From Kocuria varians (lineage in GTDB: Bacteria > Actinomycetota > Actinomycetes > Actinomycetales > Micrococcaceae): a DNA stretch of 64,000 nucleotides. The DNA is taken from positions 21,838 through 85,837 of the forward strand of contig NZ_BJNW01000013.1 of assembly GCF_006539885.1 (NCBI RefSeq), in the 5' to 3' direction. The notes under the pieces are model-generated. The model was not told the origin of the DNA and ran no database searches. It was given only the letters and a program-made list of their open reading frames with translations. The translations under genes and the position numbers were made by a program. Numbering within the stretch: the first letter of the stretch is position 1; each line of letters begins with the position of its first letter. This document shows, piece by piece, positions 17,342 to 25,637 of this stretch.

Positions 17342-17655
17342 TGTAGCGGTAGGCGCGGCGCTCTACTGCACCGCCGTTGAGCCCACGGGCGCTTTCGGCC
17401 CCTGAACTTCGCCGTCAGCGCCTGGTACGCCTCCTTGCCCACGCGGACCGTGGCAAGCATGAAGGTTCCCTTGGACGTCAGCAGGATGCCCGTGACGATG
17501 ATCGCCCGCGTGCCTCCGCTCAGTGGCGCAAACGCCGTGAGCGCGGCAGTGGCCAGCAGCAGCGGGTAGAGGATGAACAGGCCAACCCCGACCTTGAACA
17601 GCGCGGGCTTGGGTCGCTGCGCGCCGGACGCACCCTCGAAATCGGAGGTAAGCAT
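17317..17655 (-). CDS. Small two-helix membrane protein
   Basis: A 112-residue protein with two hydrophobic helices (ALFKVGVGLFILYPLLLATAALTA split by a short turn, and TRAIIVTGILLTSKGTFMLATVRV) followed by GKEAYQALTAKFRG. The family of small SKG-containing membrane proteins is uncharacterised. The last 25 or so residues are Arg/Gln-rich, and the stop lies inside the loop of the 17288-17341 terminator. A one-base shift after KFRG would instead end in PKAPVGSTAVQ and a stop at 17363-17365, so the tail is probably the product of a frameshift. It starts at ATG 17655. Confidence 0.6.
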   Translation of the reverse strand: MLTSDFEGASGAQRPKPALFKVGVGLFILYPLLLATAALTAFAPLSGGTRAIIVTGILLTSKGTFMLATVRVGKEAYQALTAKFRGRKRPWAQRRCSRAPRLPLQKTEQMQI

Positions 17656-17700
17656 CGGCTTACCTTTGCGGGTATTCAGCGTTTTCCCACGGTTGCCGTG

Positions 17701-18789
17701 TCACACCCGGACGCGCGAGTCCGCGAACGGGTAGTCCACGTACCCCTTGGGACCCCCCAGGTAGAAGGTCTCGGGGTCCGGGGTGTTCAGAGCCAGCCCG
17801 TCGCGCCAGCGCTCCACGAGGTCCGGGTTGGCGAGGAGCTCGCGGCCCACCATCACGCCGTCTGCCAGGTCCGCGGCCATGATGTGCTCCGCCTCGGCCA
17901 GCTCGGTGTACTCGGAAAACCCGCTGTTGAGGTAGAAGACGCCGTCGAACTGCTCGCGCAGCTCGCGGACGAAGGGGCCGTCGATGTCCCGGTGCAGTAC
18001 GGAGAGGTACGCAAGACCCAACCCGCGCAGGCCCGCGAGCAGCGCGGCGTAGGTGGCGCGGACGTCCTCATGGTCGTCCTCCAGAGCGCCCTGGACGTTG
18101 TGCTCCGGCGAGATCCGCAGGCCTACCCGGTCCGCGCCGATCTCCTCGGCGACGGCGCGCACCACCTCGACCACGAAGCGCGCACGGTTCTCCGGCGAGC
18201 CGCCATAGGAGTCGGTGCGGTGGTTGGCGGACGGCGCGAGGAACTCGTGGAGGATGTAGCCGTTGGCGCCGTGGACCTCCACGCCGTCGATCCCGGCGTC
18301 CACCGCGCGGCGGGCGGCGGCGACGAACTCCTCACGGATCCGGGGCAGCTCGTCCGTCTCCAGTGCGCGAGGAGTGGGCACTGCCTGCTTGCCGCTGGGC
18401 ACGTGGATGGACTGGTCGATGCCGACGGCGCTCGGCGCCTCGGGCAGCGGACCACCCGTGAGCTCCGGGTGGGAGACGCGCCCGGCGTTCATGACCTGCA
18501 AGAACATCACCCCGCCCTTGTCGTGGACGGCCTCCGCCACGCGGGACCACCCGAGGGCCTGCTCGGCCGTCTCGATCCCCGCCTGGCCCCAGAAGCCGCG
18601 GCCCGTCACAGCGGGGAACGTCCCCTCGGTGACCACGAGCCCCGCGGAGGCACGCTGCGCGTAGTACTCGACGTTCATATCCTTGGGCACGCCGTCCTCG
18701 TCGGAGCGCATACGGGTGAGCGGCGCCATGGCCACGCGGTTCTTCACGTGCACGGCACCCACGGTCATGGGGTCGAAAAGACTGGGCAC
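17701..18789 (-). CDS. nemA: Old Yellow Enzyme-type alkene reductase (NemA-like)
   Basis: A 362-residue FMN-dependent TIM-barrel ene-reductase using NAD(P)H on electrophilic alkenes, quinones or nitro compounds. Family features in order: NRVAMAPLTRMRS (FMN contact), GLVVTEGTFPAVTGRGF, QVMNAGRVSHP, the substrate-binding His-x-x-Asn in HGANGYILHEFLAPS, HRTDSYGGSPENRARF, and the phosphate loop GVMVGRELLANPDLV. Length is normal. It starts at ATG 18789. It sits alone with a 330-base upstream region. Confidence 0.9.
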   Translation of the reverse strand: MPSLFDPMTVGAVHVKNRVAMAPLTRMRSDEDGVPKDMNVEYYAQRASAGLVVTEGTFPAVTGRGFWGQAGIETAEQALGWSRVAEAVHDKGGVMFLQVMNAGRVSHPELTGGPLPEAPSAVGIDQSIHVPSGKQAVPTPRALETDELPRIREEFVAAARRAVDAGIDGVEVHGANGYILHEFLAPSANHRTDSYGGSPENRARFVVEVVRAVAEEIGADRVGLRISPEHNVQGALEDDHEDVRATYAALLAGLRGLGLAYLSVLHRDIDGPFVRELREQFDGVFYLNSGFSEYTELAEAEHIMAADLADGVMVGRELLANPDLVERWRDGLALNTPDPETFYLGGPKGYVDYPFADSRVRV

Positions 18790-19123
18790 GGGTTTTCCTC
18801 CGTCGGAACGAGGTCTACTGACTGGTCATCAGGGCCAACACGCTTCCCCGCATCACTATTCCCCCGCCCACAGTTCCCCCGGAAAGTTCCCGCGGGAAGC
18901 TCGTGGCCTCCGGCACCCACGACGGTGCGGACGACCCGAGACCTGGGCCGCCCGCACCGTCGTGCCTGGTGGGCATCCAGGAGGGGGTCGGCGAGAGAAA
19001 ACCTGCCCGCAGTCACGCCGAACCCGGCCCGCCCCACCCTGACGAGTGGTCGCGGGCCCGTCTCCCCGTGGGGGCCCGTCGAAGGAACCGGTCATTCCCC
19101 TGTTCCTGCAGGCAGGCTCCTGC
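18790..19123. other. Intergenic region, 334 bases
   Basis: It holds the upstream sequence of the ene-reductase and the 3' region of the pheC-like gene. Besides the hairpin listed separately, GGGCCC repeats occur at about 19057-19076. No ORF with a ribosome-binding site was seen. Confidence 0.4.
18918..18964 (-). terminator. Hairpin downstream of the pheC-like gene
   Basis: Perfect 13-bp arms CACGACGGTGCGG (18918-18930) and its complement (18952-18964), about 160-205 bases after the pheC-like stop and upstream of the ene-reductase. It probably ends the former transcript. Confidence 0.55.
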
Positions 19124-19972
19124 TCAGCCGTACCACTTCTCCTCCGCGGCGGCCTTGGTGCCGTCCTGGCTGGCGATGTCCAGCCAGTTGTCCACGTACT
19201 CCTCCCACACGGTGTCCCCCTGCGGCAGCAGGTAGCCCTTGTCGAAGTGGTCGAAGGGCTTGTCCGGGTGGACCGAGCACAGCTCCGGGTGGGTGTGGGC
19301 GACCCAGCGGGTCTCGGAGGCGTCCGTGACCATGACGTCAGCCTTGCCCTGGGTGATCTGGTCGAAGATCGTGTTGTTGTCCTTGTACGCGGTGACCTTG
19401 GCGTCCGGAAAGTTCTTCTCCGCGAACTTCTGGTTGGTCCCGCCCACGGGGGTGATGACCCGCACGGAGGGCTTGTTGATGACGGCCACGGTGGCGTACT
19501 TGTCCTCCTCGCCGCAGCGCACGATCGGCGTCTTGCCGTCCGGGGAGGTCGTGTCGCTGAACGCCGCCTTCTGTGCGCGGTCGGTCGTGTAGGAGATCCC
19601 GCCCACCGCGATGTCGCAGCTGCGGTCCATGTCCGCGACCACGTCCGCCCACGAGGTCTGCACGAACTCCACCTCCGCACCCAGGGACTTCCCCAGGCTG
19701 CGGGCCATGTCCACGTCGATCCCGGACCACTGCCCGGTCTTCGGGTCCTTGTACGTGTACGGCCGGTAGTCCCCGGTGGTGCACACCTGTATCTTCCGGT
19801 CCCGCAGCACCTGTCCCAGGCGCGAGTTCTCGGCGGCCGGCGCGACCGACGCCCCGGCGCCCGCAGACGCCGACGACGCGGCACCGCCGCCCTCCTGCGC
19901 TCCGCACCCGGTCAGTGCGCACGTGAGCGCCAGCCCCGTGAACACCGCCGTTGCCGTGGTGTGCCTGCTCAT
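19124..19972 (-). CDS. pheC: Lipoprotein related to cyclohexadienyl dehydratase (PheC-like)
   Basis: A 282-residue SBP_bac_3-fold protein. The signal peptide ends in the lipobox LTGC, so it should be a surface lipoprotein. After an Ala/Ser linker the body reads like Pseudomonas PheC: VCTTGDYRPYTYKD, GIDVDMARSLGKSLGAE, DIAVGGISYT, DGKTPIVRCGEED, PVGGTNQKFAEKNFP, DNNTIFDQITQGKADVM, HPELCSVHPDKPFDHFDKG and YLLPQGD. This family includes exported prephenate/arogenate dehydratases derived from amino-acid-binding proteins, so it may be an enzyme rather than a transport subunit. No permease or ATPase gene is adjacent, which supports that. ATG 19972 follows AGGAACGC. Confidence 0.8.
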   Translation of the reverse strand: MSRHTTATAVFTGLALTCALTGCGAQEGGGAASSASAGAGASVAPAAENSRLGQVLRDRKIQVCTTGDYRPYTYKDPKTGQWSGIDVDMARSLGKSLGAEVEFVQTSWADVVADMDRSCDIAVGGISYTTDRAQKAAFSDTTSPDGKTPIVRCGEEDKYATVAVINKPSVRVITPVGGTNQKFAEKNFPDAKVTAYKDNNTIFDQITQGKADVMVTDASETRWVAHTHPELCSVHPDKPFDHFDKGYLLPQGDTVWEEYVDNWLDIASQDGTKAAAEEKWYG

Positions 19973-20022
19973 GCGCGTTCCTCCTGGTCGACGCCCCGGT
20001 CGATGTGTGGGGTGGAGCAGGC

Positions 20023-21429
20023 TCAACGGGAGATGACCTTGCTGGCTGCCACGGACTTCAACCCCTCGACGCCGAACTCCAGGCCGAAGCCGGACTTCTT
20101 GATGCCGCCGAAGGGGATGCGGGGATCCACGGTGCCGTGCTTGTTGATCCACACGGTGCCGGCCTCGATCCGCTGGGCCACGGCCACGGCCCTCTCCGTG
20201 TCGGAGCTCCACACGGAGGCCCCGAGCCCCACGTCCAGGCCGTTGGCCATCGCGATGGCGTCCTCCACGTCCGCGTACTTCACGATGGGCAGTGCGGGGC
20301 CGAACTGCTCCTGCGTGACCAGGGGGTTGTCGTTGGGCAGGTCCGCCACCAGCGTGGTGGGGTAGAAGTAGCCGGGCTGGTCAGGATCCGGGTCCCCGCC
20401 CATGAGCACGCGGCCACCACCCTGCTTGGCATCCTCCACGAGACCCGCCACGATGTCGTACTGCTGCTTGTTCTGCAGGGGACCGAGCACGTTCTGCTCC
20501 TCGCGTCCGTTGCCCATGGGCATCTGCTGCGCCACCGCCACGAGGGCCTCGCAGACGTCGTCGTACACGTCCTCGTGCACGTAGAGGCGCTTGAGCGCAG
20601 CACAGGTCTGGCCCGTGTTGATGAAAGCGCCCCAGAAGAGGCCCTCCGCAACGGCCGTGGCGTCCACGTCCGGCAGAACCACCCCGGCGTCGTTGCCGCC
20701 GAGCTCCAGCGTGAGACGCGCCAGACCGTCCGCAGCCGAACGCATGATGGCCTGACCGGTGCTGGTGGAACCCGTGAACATGATCTTGTCCACGCCCTCG
20801 TGGGTGGACAGCGCCTTGCCCACCTCTCCGCCGCCGGGCACCACGTGCAGCACGTCCGCGGGCAGCGCCTGGTTGAGGACGTGCACGAGCCCGAGTACGG
20901 ACAGCGGGGTGTACTCGGAGGGCTTGACCACCACGGTGTTGCCCATGCGCAGGGAGGACGCCACCTGCCACACCGTGATCATCATGGGCCAGTTCCAGGG
21001 CCCGATGGCTCCCACCACGCCCAGCGGTACGTACTCCATCTCGGCGTAGCCGGACTCGTCGTCCACGAGCACCTCCGGCTCCAGCGGGAAGTCCGCGCTC
21101 GCGCGCAGCCACGCCGAGCAGCCACCCACCTCGAACGCCGCGTTCGGGCCGTTCTTCACGGGCTTGCCCTGCTCGCGGGACAGCAGCTCGGCGAGCGCCT
21201 CAGCGTTGCCCTCGACGGCGTCCGCGGCCTTGTGCAGGTACTCGGAGCGCTTCTCGTGGCCCAGCCGCGCCCACTCGGGCTGGGCGGCGCGGGCGGCGGC
21301 CACGGCGTCGTCGAGCTCGGCGGCGGTGGACTCGTGGACGGTGCCCACCAGCTCACCGGTGGCGGGGTCCAGGATCTCGCGGCCGGACGGATCCGTGACG
21401 GCGGAGAGCAGGTCTTGGTAGGTGGACAC
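20023..21429 (-). CDS. NAD(P)-dependent aldehyde dehydrogenase
   Basis: A 468-residue ALDH. It has the PWNWPMMITVWQ substrate/cofactor loop, VVKPSEYTPLS (NAD-binding Lys), FTGSTSTGQAI, the general-base Glu in LTLELGGNDAG, the nucleophile Cys in INTGQTCAALKR, and the C-terminal PFGGIKKSGFG. The closest groups are broad-range and aromatic/amino aldehyde enzymes; substrate not determinable. GTG 21429 is chosen for the GAAGGAG seven bases upstream. It lies 50 bases upstream of the pheC-like gene on the same strand. An AraC regulator with a FeaR-like layout lies about 0.8 kb away. Confidence 0.9.
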   Translation of the reverse strand: MSTYQDLLSAVTDPSGREILDPATGELVGTVHESTAAELDDAVAAARAAQPEWARLGHEKRSEYLHKAADAVEGNAEALAELLSREQGKPVKNGPNAAFEVGGCSAWLRASADFPLEPEVLVDDESGYAEMEYVPLGVVGAIGPWNWPMMITVWQVASSLRMGNTVVVKPSEYTPLSVLGLVHVLNQALPADVLHVVPGGGEVGKALSTHEGVDKIMFTGSTSTGQAIMRSAADGLARLTLELGGNDAGVVLPDVDATAVAEGLFWGAFINTGQTCAALKRLYVHEDVYDDVCEALVAVAQQMPMGNGREEQNVLGPLQNKQQYDIVAGLVEDAKQGGGRVLMGGDPDPDQPGYFYPTTLVADLPNDNPLVTQEQFGPALPIVKYADVEDAIAMANGLDVGLGASVWSSDTERAVAVAQRIEAGTVWINKHGTVDPRIPFGGIKKSGFGLEFGVEGLKSVAASKVISR

Positions 21430-21623
21430 GGTGACTCCTTCAGACTCGTGGTGGCGCCAGCGAGCGCGGGCAGCTGCCCTCATTGTGCCGTGGATCACGC
21501 CCGGGTGCCCGGGCGGACGGACGCTCAGCAGTCAGGAACAAGCGCGGCGCGCTGAGCGACAACAGACAACCGTGTGAGCCATCCCACAACCAGTGGGCCA
21601 ATCCACCTGACCTCGGAGCCCCC

Positions 21624-22124
21624 GTGTCCGAGCCCACCACGCTGGCGAGACGCCACCCGTCCACCACCGCGCTGGTAGTGAACGCGGTCTTCGCGATCGC
21701 CGGCGTCGGCTCCGAGCTCGGCGAGATGTTTCCCGTGCTCACGCTCTCCACGTGGCTCACCAACGCGGCGGCGTCCGGACTCGTGTTCCTGCTGGCCGTG
21801 ACGCCGATCGCGGTGGTCGTCCGGTTCGCCCGGGACCACCACGGCCGCGGCATCTGGCCGCGCGTGGTGGCGCCCGTGATCGCGGCGGTCGCGCTCGTAG
21901 CGCTCGCGCTCCTCGTGCTCTCCAACTTCGATCTGCTGATCGGTGTGGAGGGACCGTCCCCGCTGGTGGTCGTGCTGCCGGGGATCATCATCGGCTCCGG
22001 CGTTGTGGACCTGATCTGGGGCGAGATCCTGCGCCACACCCGCCCGGACGTCTACGACGCCATGTCCCACGTGGGCCAGATCCCCGAGTCCCAGGAGATC
22101 CCGGTGGTCCCCGAACGCGCCTGA
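21624..22124 (+). CDS. Four-helix membrane protein, unknown function
   Basis: A 166-residue hydrophobic protein beginning at GTG 21624, with GGAG five bases upstream. The longer frame from 21483 lacks a site and reads as shadow. Predicted helices are VVNAVFAIAGVG, ASGLVFLLAVTPIAVVV, VIAAVALVALALLVLSNFDLL and VVVLPGIIIGSGVVDLIW; the C-terminus is soluble. I do not recognise the family. It converges with the AraC gene and ends seven bases before a GACGACGACGCCG motif hairpin. Confidence 0.6.
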   Translation: MSEPTTLARRHPSTTALVVNAVFAIAGVGSELGEMFPVLTLSTWLTNAAASGLVFLLAVTPIAVVVRFARDHHGRGIWPRVVAPVIAAVALVALALLVLSNFDLLIGVEGPSPLVVVLPGIIIGSGVVDLIWGEILRHTRPDVYDAMSHVGQIPESQEIPVVPERA

Positions 22125-22131
22125 ATTCTCG

Positions 22132-22186
22132 ACGACGACGCCGCCGCCGCGCCAGCTTCCTGGGACCGGCGCTGGGGCGTCGTCGT
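22132..22186. terminator. Bidirectional hairpin terminator
   Basis: Arms ACGACGACGCC (22132-22142) and its complement (22176-22186), with an imperfect inner stem CCAGC/GCTGG, between convergent genes. It is built from two copies of the recurrent motif. Confidence 0.65.
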
Positions 22187-22198
22187 GCTCCTGCGCTG

Positions 22199-23197
22199 CT
22201 ACGAGGCCGCGCGCACGCGGCGGCGGTAGGCGGAGGGCGTCTCCCCGTACTCGGCCTTGAAGACCTTGCTCACGTGGGCGGGGTCCACCAGGCCGTGGCG
22301 GGCGCTGATGGTGTGCACCGTGTCGTGGCACTGGGCGGGATCCGCGAGGGCGGTGCGGATCCCGGCCAGGCGCTGCGCCCGGATGTGCGCGGCCACCGTG
22401 AGTTCCTGCGCGGCAAAGCGGCTGTGCAGCTGGCGCACGGAGACGTACAGGGCGCGGGCCACGGAGCCCGGTGAGAGCTCCGGGTCCGCCAGGTGGTCGT
22501 CGATGTAGGCCGTGGCCTGCTGCACGAGCAGGTCCCCCGCCTGTCCCGGGGCTGGCTCCACAACCTCAGCGGAGAGCACGCTCACGAGCATGTCCAGGGC
22601 GGAGCGCACGAGCTTGATGGCGTGCGGGCCGTGCAGCAGGTCCATGTTCTCGGCCAGGTTGCGGAACATGGGAACGGCCACCCGCCCGAGACCCTCGTCC
22701 TGGCTCACCCGGTGGGCGGTGACGGTGTCCAGCGGGGCGGGCAGCAGGTGCACCACGGAGCGGGGGAACGTCATGACCATGCTGTGCTGGGGGCCGTCGA
22801 AGACCAGCTCGTACGGCCGGTACGCCACGTACAGGCCCAGGCTTCCCGGCGCGAGGACGCAGTCCCGCCCGTCCTGGCTCAGCCGGGCCTCGCCCTCCAG
22901 CTGCAGGCTCAGCTTCAGGTACTCCCCGGCGTCCTGCGCCACGAGGTCCGGGCTGCGGACCACCCGGTGAGCGGTGGTGACCATGTCGAAGAGGTGGACG
23001 TCGTCCAGCTCCACCGTGCTCAGGTTCGCGCGGAACGCGGACTCCACCGGGGCGGTGATGTCCAGGGCTGCGAAGGAGGCGTTGATGGTCTCCCCCCACT
23101 GCGCCATGGTGAGGTCCTCGAACCGCCCCGACGCGCGGCCGGGATGCTCACCCCGCGGGCGTGCTCCGGCTCCCTCCCGCTCCCGTGCCTCCGGCAT
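22199..23197 (-). CDS. AraC-family regulator
   Basis: A 332-residue regulator. The N-terminal two thirds is an AraC-binding-like cupin domain (VHLFDMVTTAHRVVRSPDLV, LKLSLQLEGEARLSQDGRD, LGLYVAYRPYELVFDG). The C-terminal 100 residues hold two helix-turn-helices (SPGSVARALYVSVRQLHSRF and HTISARHGLVDPAHVSKVFKAEYGETPSAYRRR). The layout resembles FeaR/NphR-type activators of amine and aldehyde catabolism. The start at ATG 23197 follows GGAGAGGGGCGG; an in-frame ATG at 23236 is possible. The nearby aldehyde dehydrogenase is a plausible target; that is inference. Confidence 0.82.
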   Translation of the reverse strand: MPEAREREGAGARPRGEHPGRASGRFEDLTMAQWGETINASFAALDITAPVESAFRANLSTVELDDVHLFDMVTTAHRVVRSPDLVAQDAGEYLKLSLQLEGEARLSQDGRDCVLAPGSLGLYVAYRPYELVFDGPQHSMVMTFPRSVVHLLPAPLDTVTAHRVSQDEGLGRVAVPMFRNLAENMDLLHGPHAIKLVRSALDMLVSVLSAEVVEPAPGQAGDLLVQQATAYIDDHLADPELSPGSVARALYVSVRQLHSRFAAQELTVAAHIRAQRLAGIRTALADPAQCHDTVHTISARHGLVDPAHVSKVFKAEYGETPSAYRRRVRAAS

Positions 23198-23353
23198 GAC
23201 CGCCCCTCTCCGCGCTGCCACGTGCTCTGCCTGCACCGCATCGTACGCGGGCCGGGGTCACGCCGGGCGTGGCTCTACAGTGTTCACATGTCAGCTCGCC
23301 ACCCGCACGGTGGCGGTTCTCCACGGCCTCCGGGCCCACACCGAAGGACGCCC

Positions 23354-23794
23354 ATGTACGCCGATCCGAACGACATGAACGCCATCCGGGAACTCCTCCA
23401 CGAGATCCTGCGCAACGACCCCGCCCCCGTGCACCTGGGCATCGAGCTGGGCGAGATCGAGCAGGGCCGGGTGACCATGTCCCTGACCGTCGAGGACTTC
23501 ATGGCCAACGGCCACGGCATCTGCCACGGCGGCTACCTCTTCACCCTCGCGGACACGACCCTCGCGTACTGCTGCGCGACCGCCGGCGCACCCATCGTGA
23601 CCCGCAACGCCGAGATCACGTTCACGGCCCCCGCCCACAAGGGCCAGACCGTCACCGCCACGGCCACGCGCCGGGTGAGCTTCGGCAGGAACCAGATCTG
23701 CGACGTCGCGCTCGAGGCCGACGGCGTCGTGGTCGCCTACTTCACCGGCCAGGGCACCACCCCGCCGGCCCCGAAGACGCAGGTGCAGGCCTGA
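23354..23794 (+). CDS. paaI: PaaI-type acyl-CoA thioesterase
   Basis: A 146-residue hotdog-fold thioesterase. The active-site stretch GHGICHGGYLFTLADTTLAY contains the HGG motif and catalytic Asp of the PaaI/PaaD group, followed by TRNAEITFTAPAHKGQTVTATA. PaaI hydrolyses hydroxylated phenylacetyl-CoA side products, and related enzymes act on other aromatic acyl-CoAs. No other paa gene is in the window, so the physiological substrate is open. It starts at ATG 23354 with AAGGACG upstream. It converges with the amidohydrolase gene, whose stop is 13 bases away. Confidence 0.88.
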   Translation: MYADPNDMNAIRELLHEILRNDPAPVHLGIELGEIEQGRVTMSLTVEDFMANGHGICHGGYLFTLADTTLAYCCATAGAPIVTRNAEITFTAPAHKGQTVTATATRRVSFGRNQICDVALEADGVVVAYFTGQGTTPPAPKTQVQA

Positions 23795-23806
23795 GCGGAG
23801 CTCCGC

Positions 23807-25468
23807 TCACACGGCGTCCGCGCGGTGGACGATCCGCCCGTCGCACACCGTGAGCTCCGCTGCGATGTCCTTGAGCTCGGAGGGGTCCGCGTCGAACGGG
23901 TTGCGGTCCAGGAGGACGAGGTCCCCCAGGAACCCCTCCTCGATGCGGCCCAGCCGGTCCTCGTCGAAGGACGCCTTCGCGGCCTCCACGGTGTAGGCGT
24001 CCAGCGCCTCGGCCACCGTGATGTTCTGGACGGTGTCGGCCACCTGCCCGGACACCGTGGTGCGGGTGACGCACGCGGAGATCCCGAACCACGGGTTGGC
24101 GGTGGTCACGGGGAAGTCCGAGTTGCTGGGCGCGAGGATCCCGCGGTCCAGGAACGTGCGCATGGGGTACGTGCGGGCCATGCGCTCCGGGCCGAGGTTC
24201 CGGCAGTAGGAGTCCCCGAGCTCGTGGACGAACGCCGTGGAGCACGCCGCGACGATCCGGTTCTCCACCAGCCGCCGCAGGTCCTCCTCGGTGGGCAGCG
24301 CGCAGTGCTCCACCCGGTGCCGCCGGGAGGTGACGAGGGAGCGGTAGGCGGCCTCGGCGTCGTCGTCCTCCGCGGCGACTTCCCGGCCCGCCCCCTCGAT
24401 GAGGTCCAGGGCCTGCGCCACGGCGCGCTCGCCGATGCCGTGGATGGCCAGCCGCAGCCCGTTGCGCAGCGCCTGGGCCGCCATGGGGGCGATGTCCGGC
24501 GTGTCGTAGTAGAGGATGCCGCACGAGTCACCGCCCTCGAACGGCTCCGCGACCGCCGCGGTCTGCCCTCCCACGGAGCCGTCCAGGATGAACTTCATGC
24601 CCTGGATCCGCACCATGTCGTCCCCGAGCCCGCTGCGGATGCCGGTGCCGATCACCTCGTCGTAGCTGCCGTGGAAGTCGCCCAGCTTCAGTGCGAAGTA
24701 CCACGGACGGAACCTCGTGGTCAGTTCCCCGGCCTCCTCCAGCCGCAGGTACGTGCCCATCTCCAGCGGCCCGGTGCTCATGTCGTGCACCGTGGTCAGA
24801 CCCCACGCCGCGAAGTCCCGCTGCGCCACGCGCATCCCGTCCAGCAGCTCGCGCGGGCCGCTGTCCGACAGGTCCGCCAGGGACATCGCCGTCTCCTGCA
24901 GCAGACCCGTGGGCTCGCCGGTGCTGTCCCGCACGATCCGCCCACCGGAGGGGTCCGGGGTGTCCGCCGTGACACCCATCCGCTCCAGTGCCGCGGAGTT
25001 CACCAGGGCCATGTGGGCGCACGTGCGCTTGAGGTACACGGGGTGGTCCGGGGCGGCCTCGTCCAGGTCCGCGCGGGTGGGCCCGGGGCCGTCCATGCGG
25101 TGCTCGTCGTAGCCCCAGCCGACCACCCACTCCCCCGGCTCGGCGCCCTCCGCCGCCTCACGGATGGCGGTGACGACGTCGCCCGCGCGCGGCGTCGTGG
25201 CCGGGCGGCAGTCCGCGTTCAGCGCCAGCCGCGCGTAGAGGCCCGGGTGGCCGTGGGTCTCGATGAGCCCGGGCACGAGGTACCGCCCGCCCGCGTCGAC
25301 GACCGGCACGGAGGGGGCCGTGCGGCGTCGTGCCTCCTGCGGGTCCCCCACGAACGTGATCACGCCGTCCTCGACCACGACCCCCTGGGGCTCGCGCTCG
25401 AAGCGCCCCTCGGAACGGTGCACGACGGCGTCGAGCACCGTGACGCTGCGGGTGGCTGGCTGCTCCAT
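23807..25468 (-). CDS. YtcJ-type metal-dependent amidohydrolase
   Basis: A 553-residue amidohydrolase_3 protein. The N-terminal composite beta domain (VVEDGVITFVG) leads to the metal site ETHGHPGLY, then DEHRM, KRTCAHMALVNSAAL, and the barrel segments LRLAIHGIGERAVAQALD, RHRVEHCALP and NSDFPVTTANPWFGI. The C-terminal EGFLGDLVLLDRNPF closes the small domain. YtcJ relatives hydrolyse N-acyl or cyclic amide substrates; the actual one is unknown. ATG 25468 has GGAGACCCC upstream. It is last of a minus-strand series after an MHS transporter (170-base gap). Confidence 0.85.
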   Translation of the reverse strand: MEQPATRSVTVLDAVVHRSEGRFEREPQGVVVEDGVITFVGDPQEARRRTAPSVPVVDAGGRYLVPGLIETHGHPGLYARLALNADCRPATTPRAGDVVTAIREAAEGAEPGEWVVGWGYDEHRMDGPGPTRADLDEAAPDHPVYLKRTCAHMALVNSAALERMGVTADTPDPSGGRIVRDSTGEPTGLLQETAMSLADLSDSGPRELLDGMRVAQRDFAAWGLTTVHDMSTGPLEMGTYLRLEEAGELTTRFRPWYFALKLGDFHGSYDEVIGTGIRSGLGDDMVRIQGMKFILDGSVGGQTAAVAEPFEGGDSCGILYYDTPDIAPMAAQALRNGLRLAIHGIGERAVAQALDLIEGAGREVAAEDDDAEAAYRSLVTSRRHRVEHCALPTEEDLRRLVENRIVAACSTAFVHELGDSYCRNLGPERMARTYPMRTFLDRGILAPSNSDFPVTTANPWFGISACVTRTTVSGQVADTVQNITVAEALDAYTVEAAKASFDEDRLGRIEEGFLGDLVLLDRNPFDADPSELKDIAAELTVCDGRIVHRADAV

Positions 25469-25637
25469 GGGGGTCTCCTGGGGGTTGGTGGAATGCGGGC
25501 CGGGCCCCGTCCGGCGGCTCGGGACCCGGGGGGACATCCGAGTCCGCGGCTCGGTGCGGCGGGCCGGTCCGTCGGTCAGCCCTGTGCTTCGGTTCTGCGG
25601 CGCGGCCCGACGGCCTGCGGGCCGTGCGGCGGCGTCG

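Noticed and set aside
17377..19329. 650-codon plus-strand open frame
   Set aside because: Antisense shadow of the ene-reductase; no ribosome-binding site or family motif.
19124..19972. Polar amino-acid ABC transporter subunit
   Set aside because: No permease or ATPase nearby, and the sequence blocks fit PheC better.
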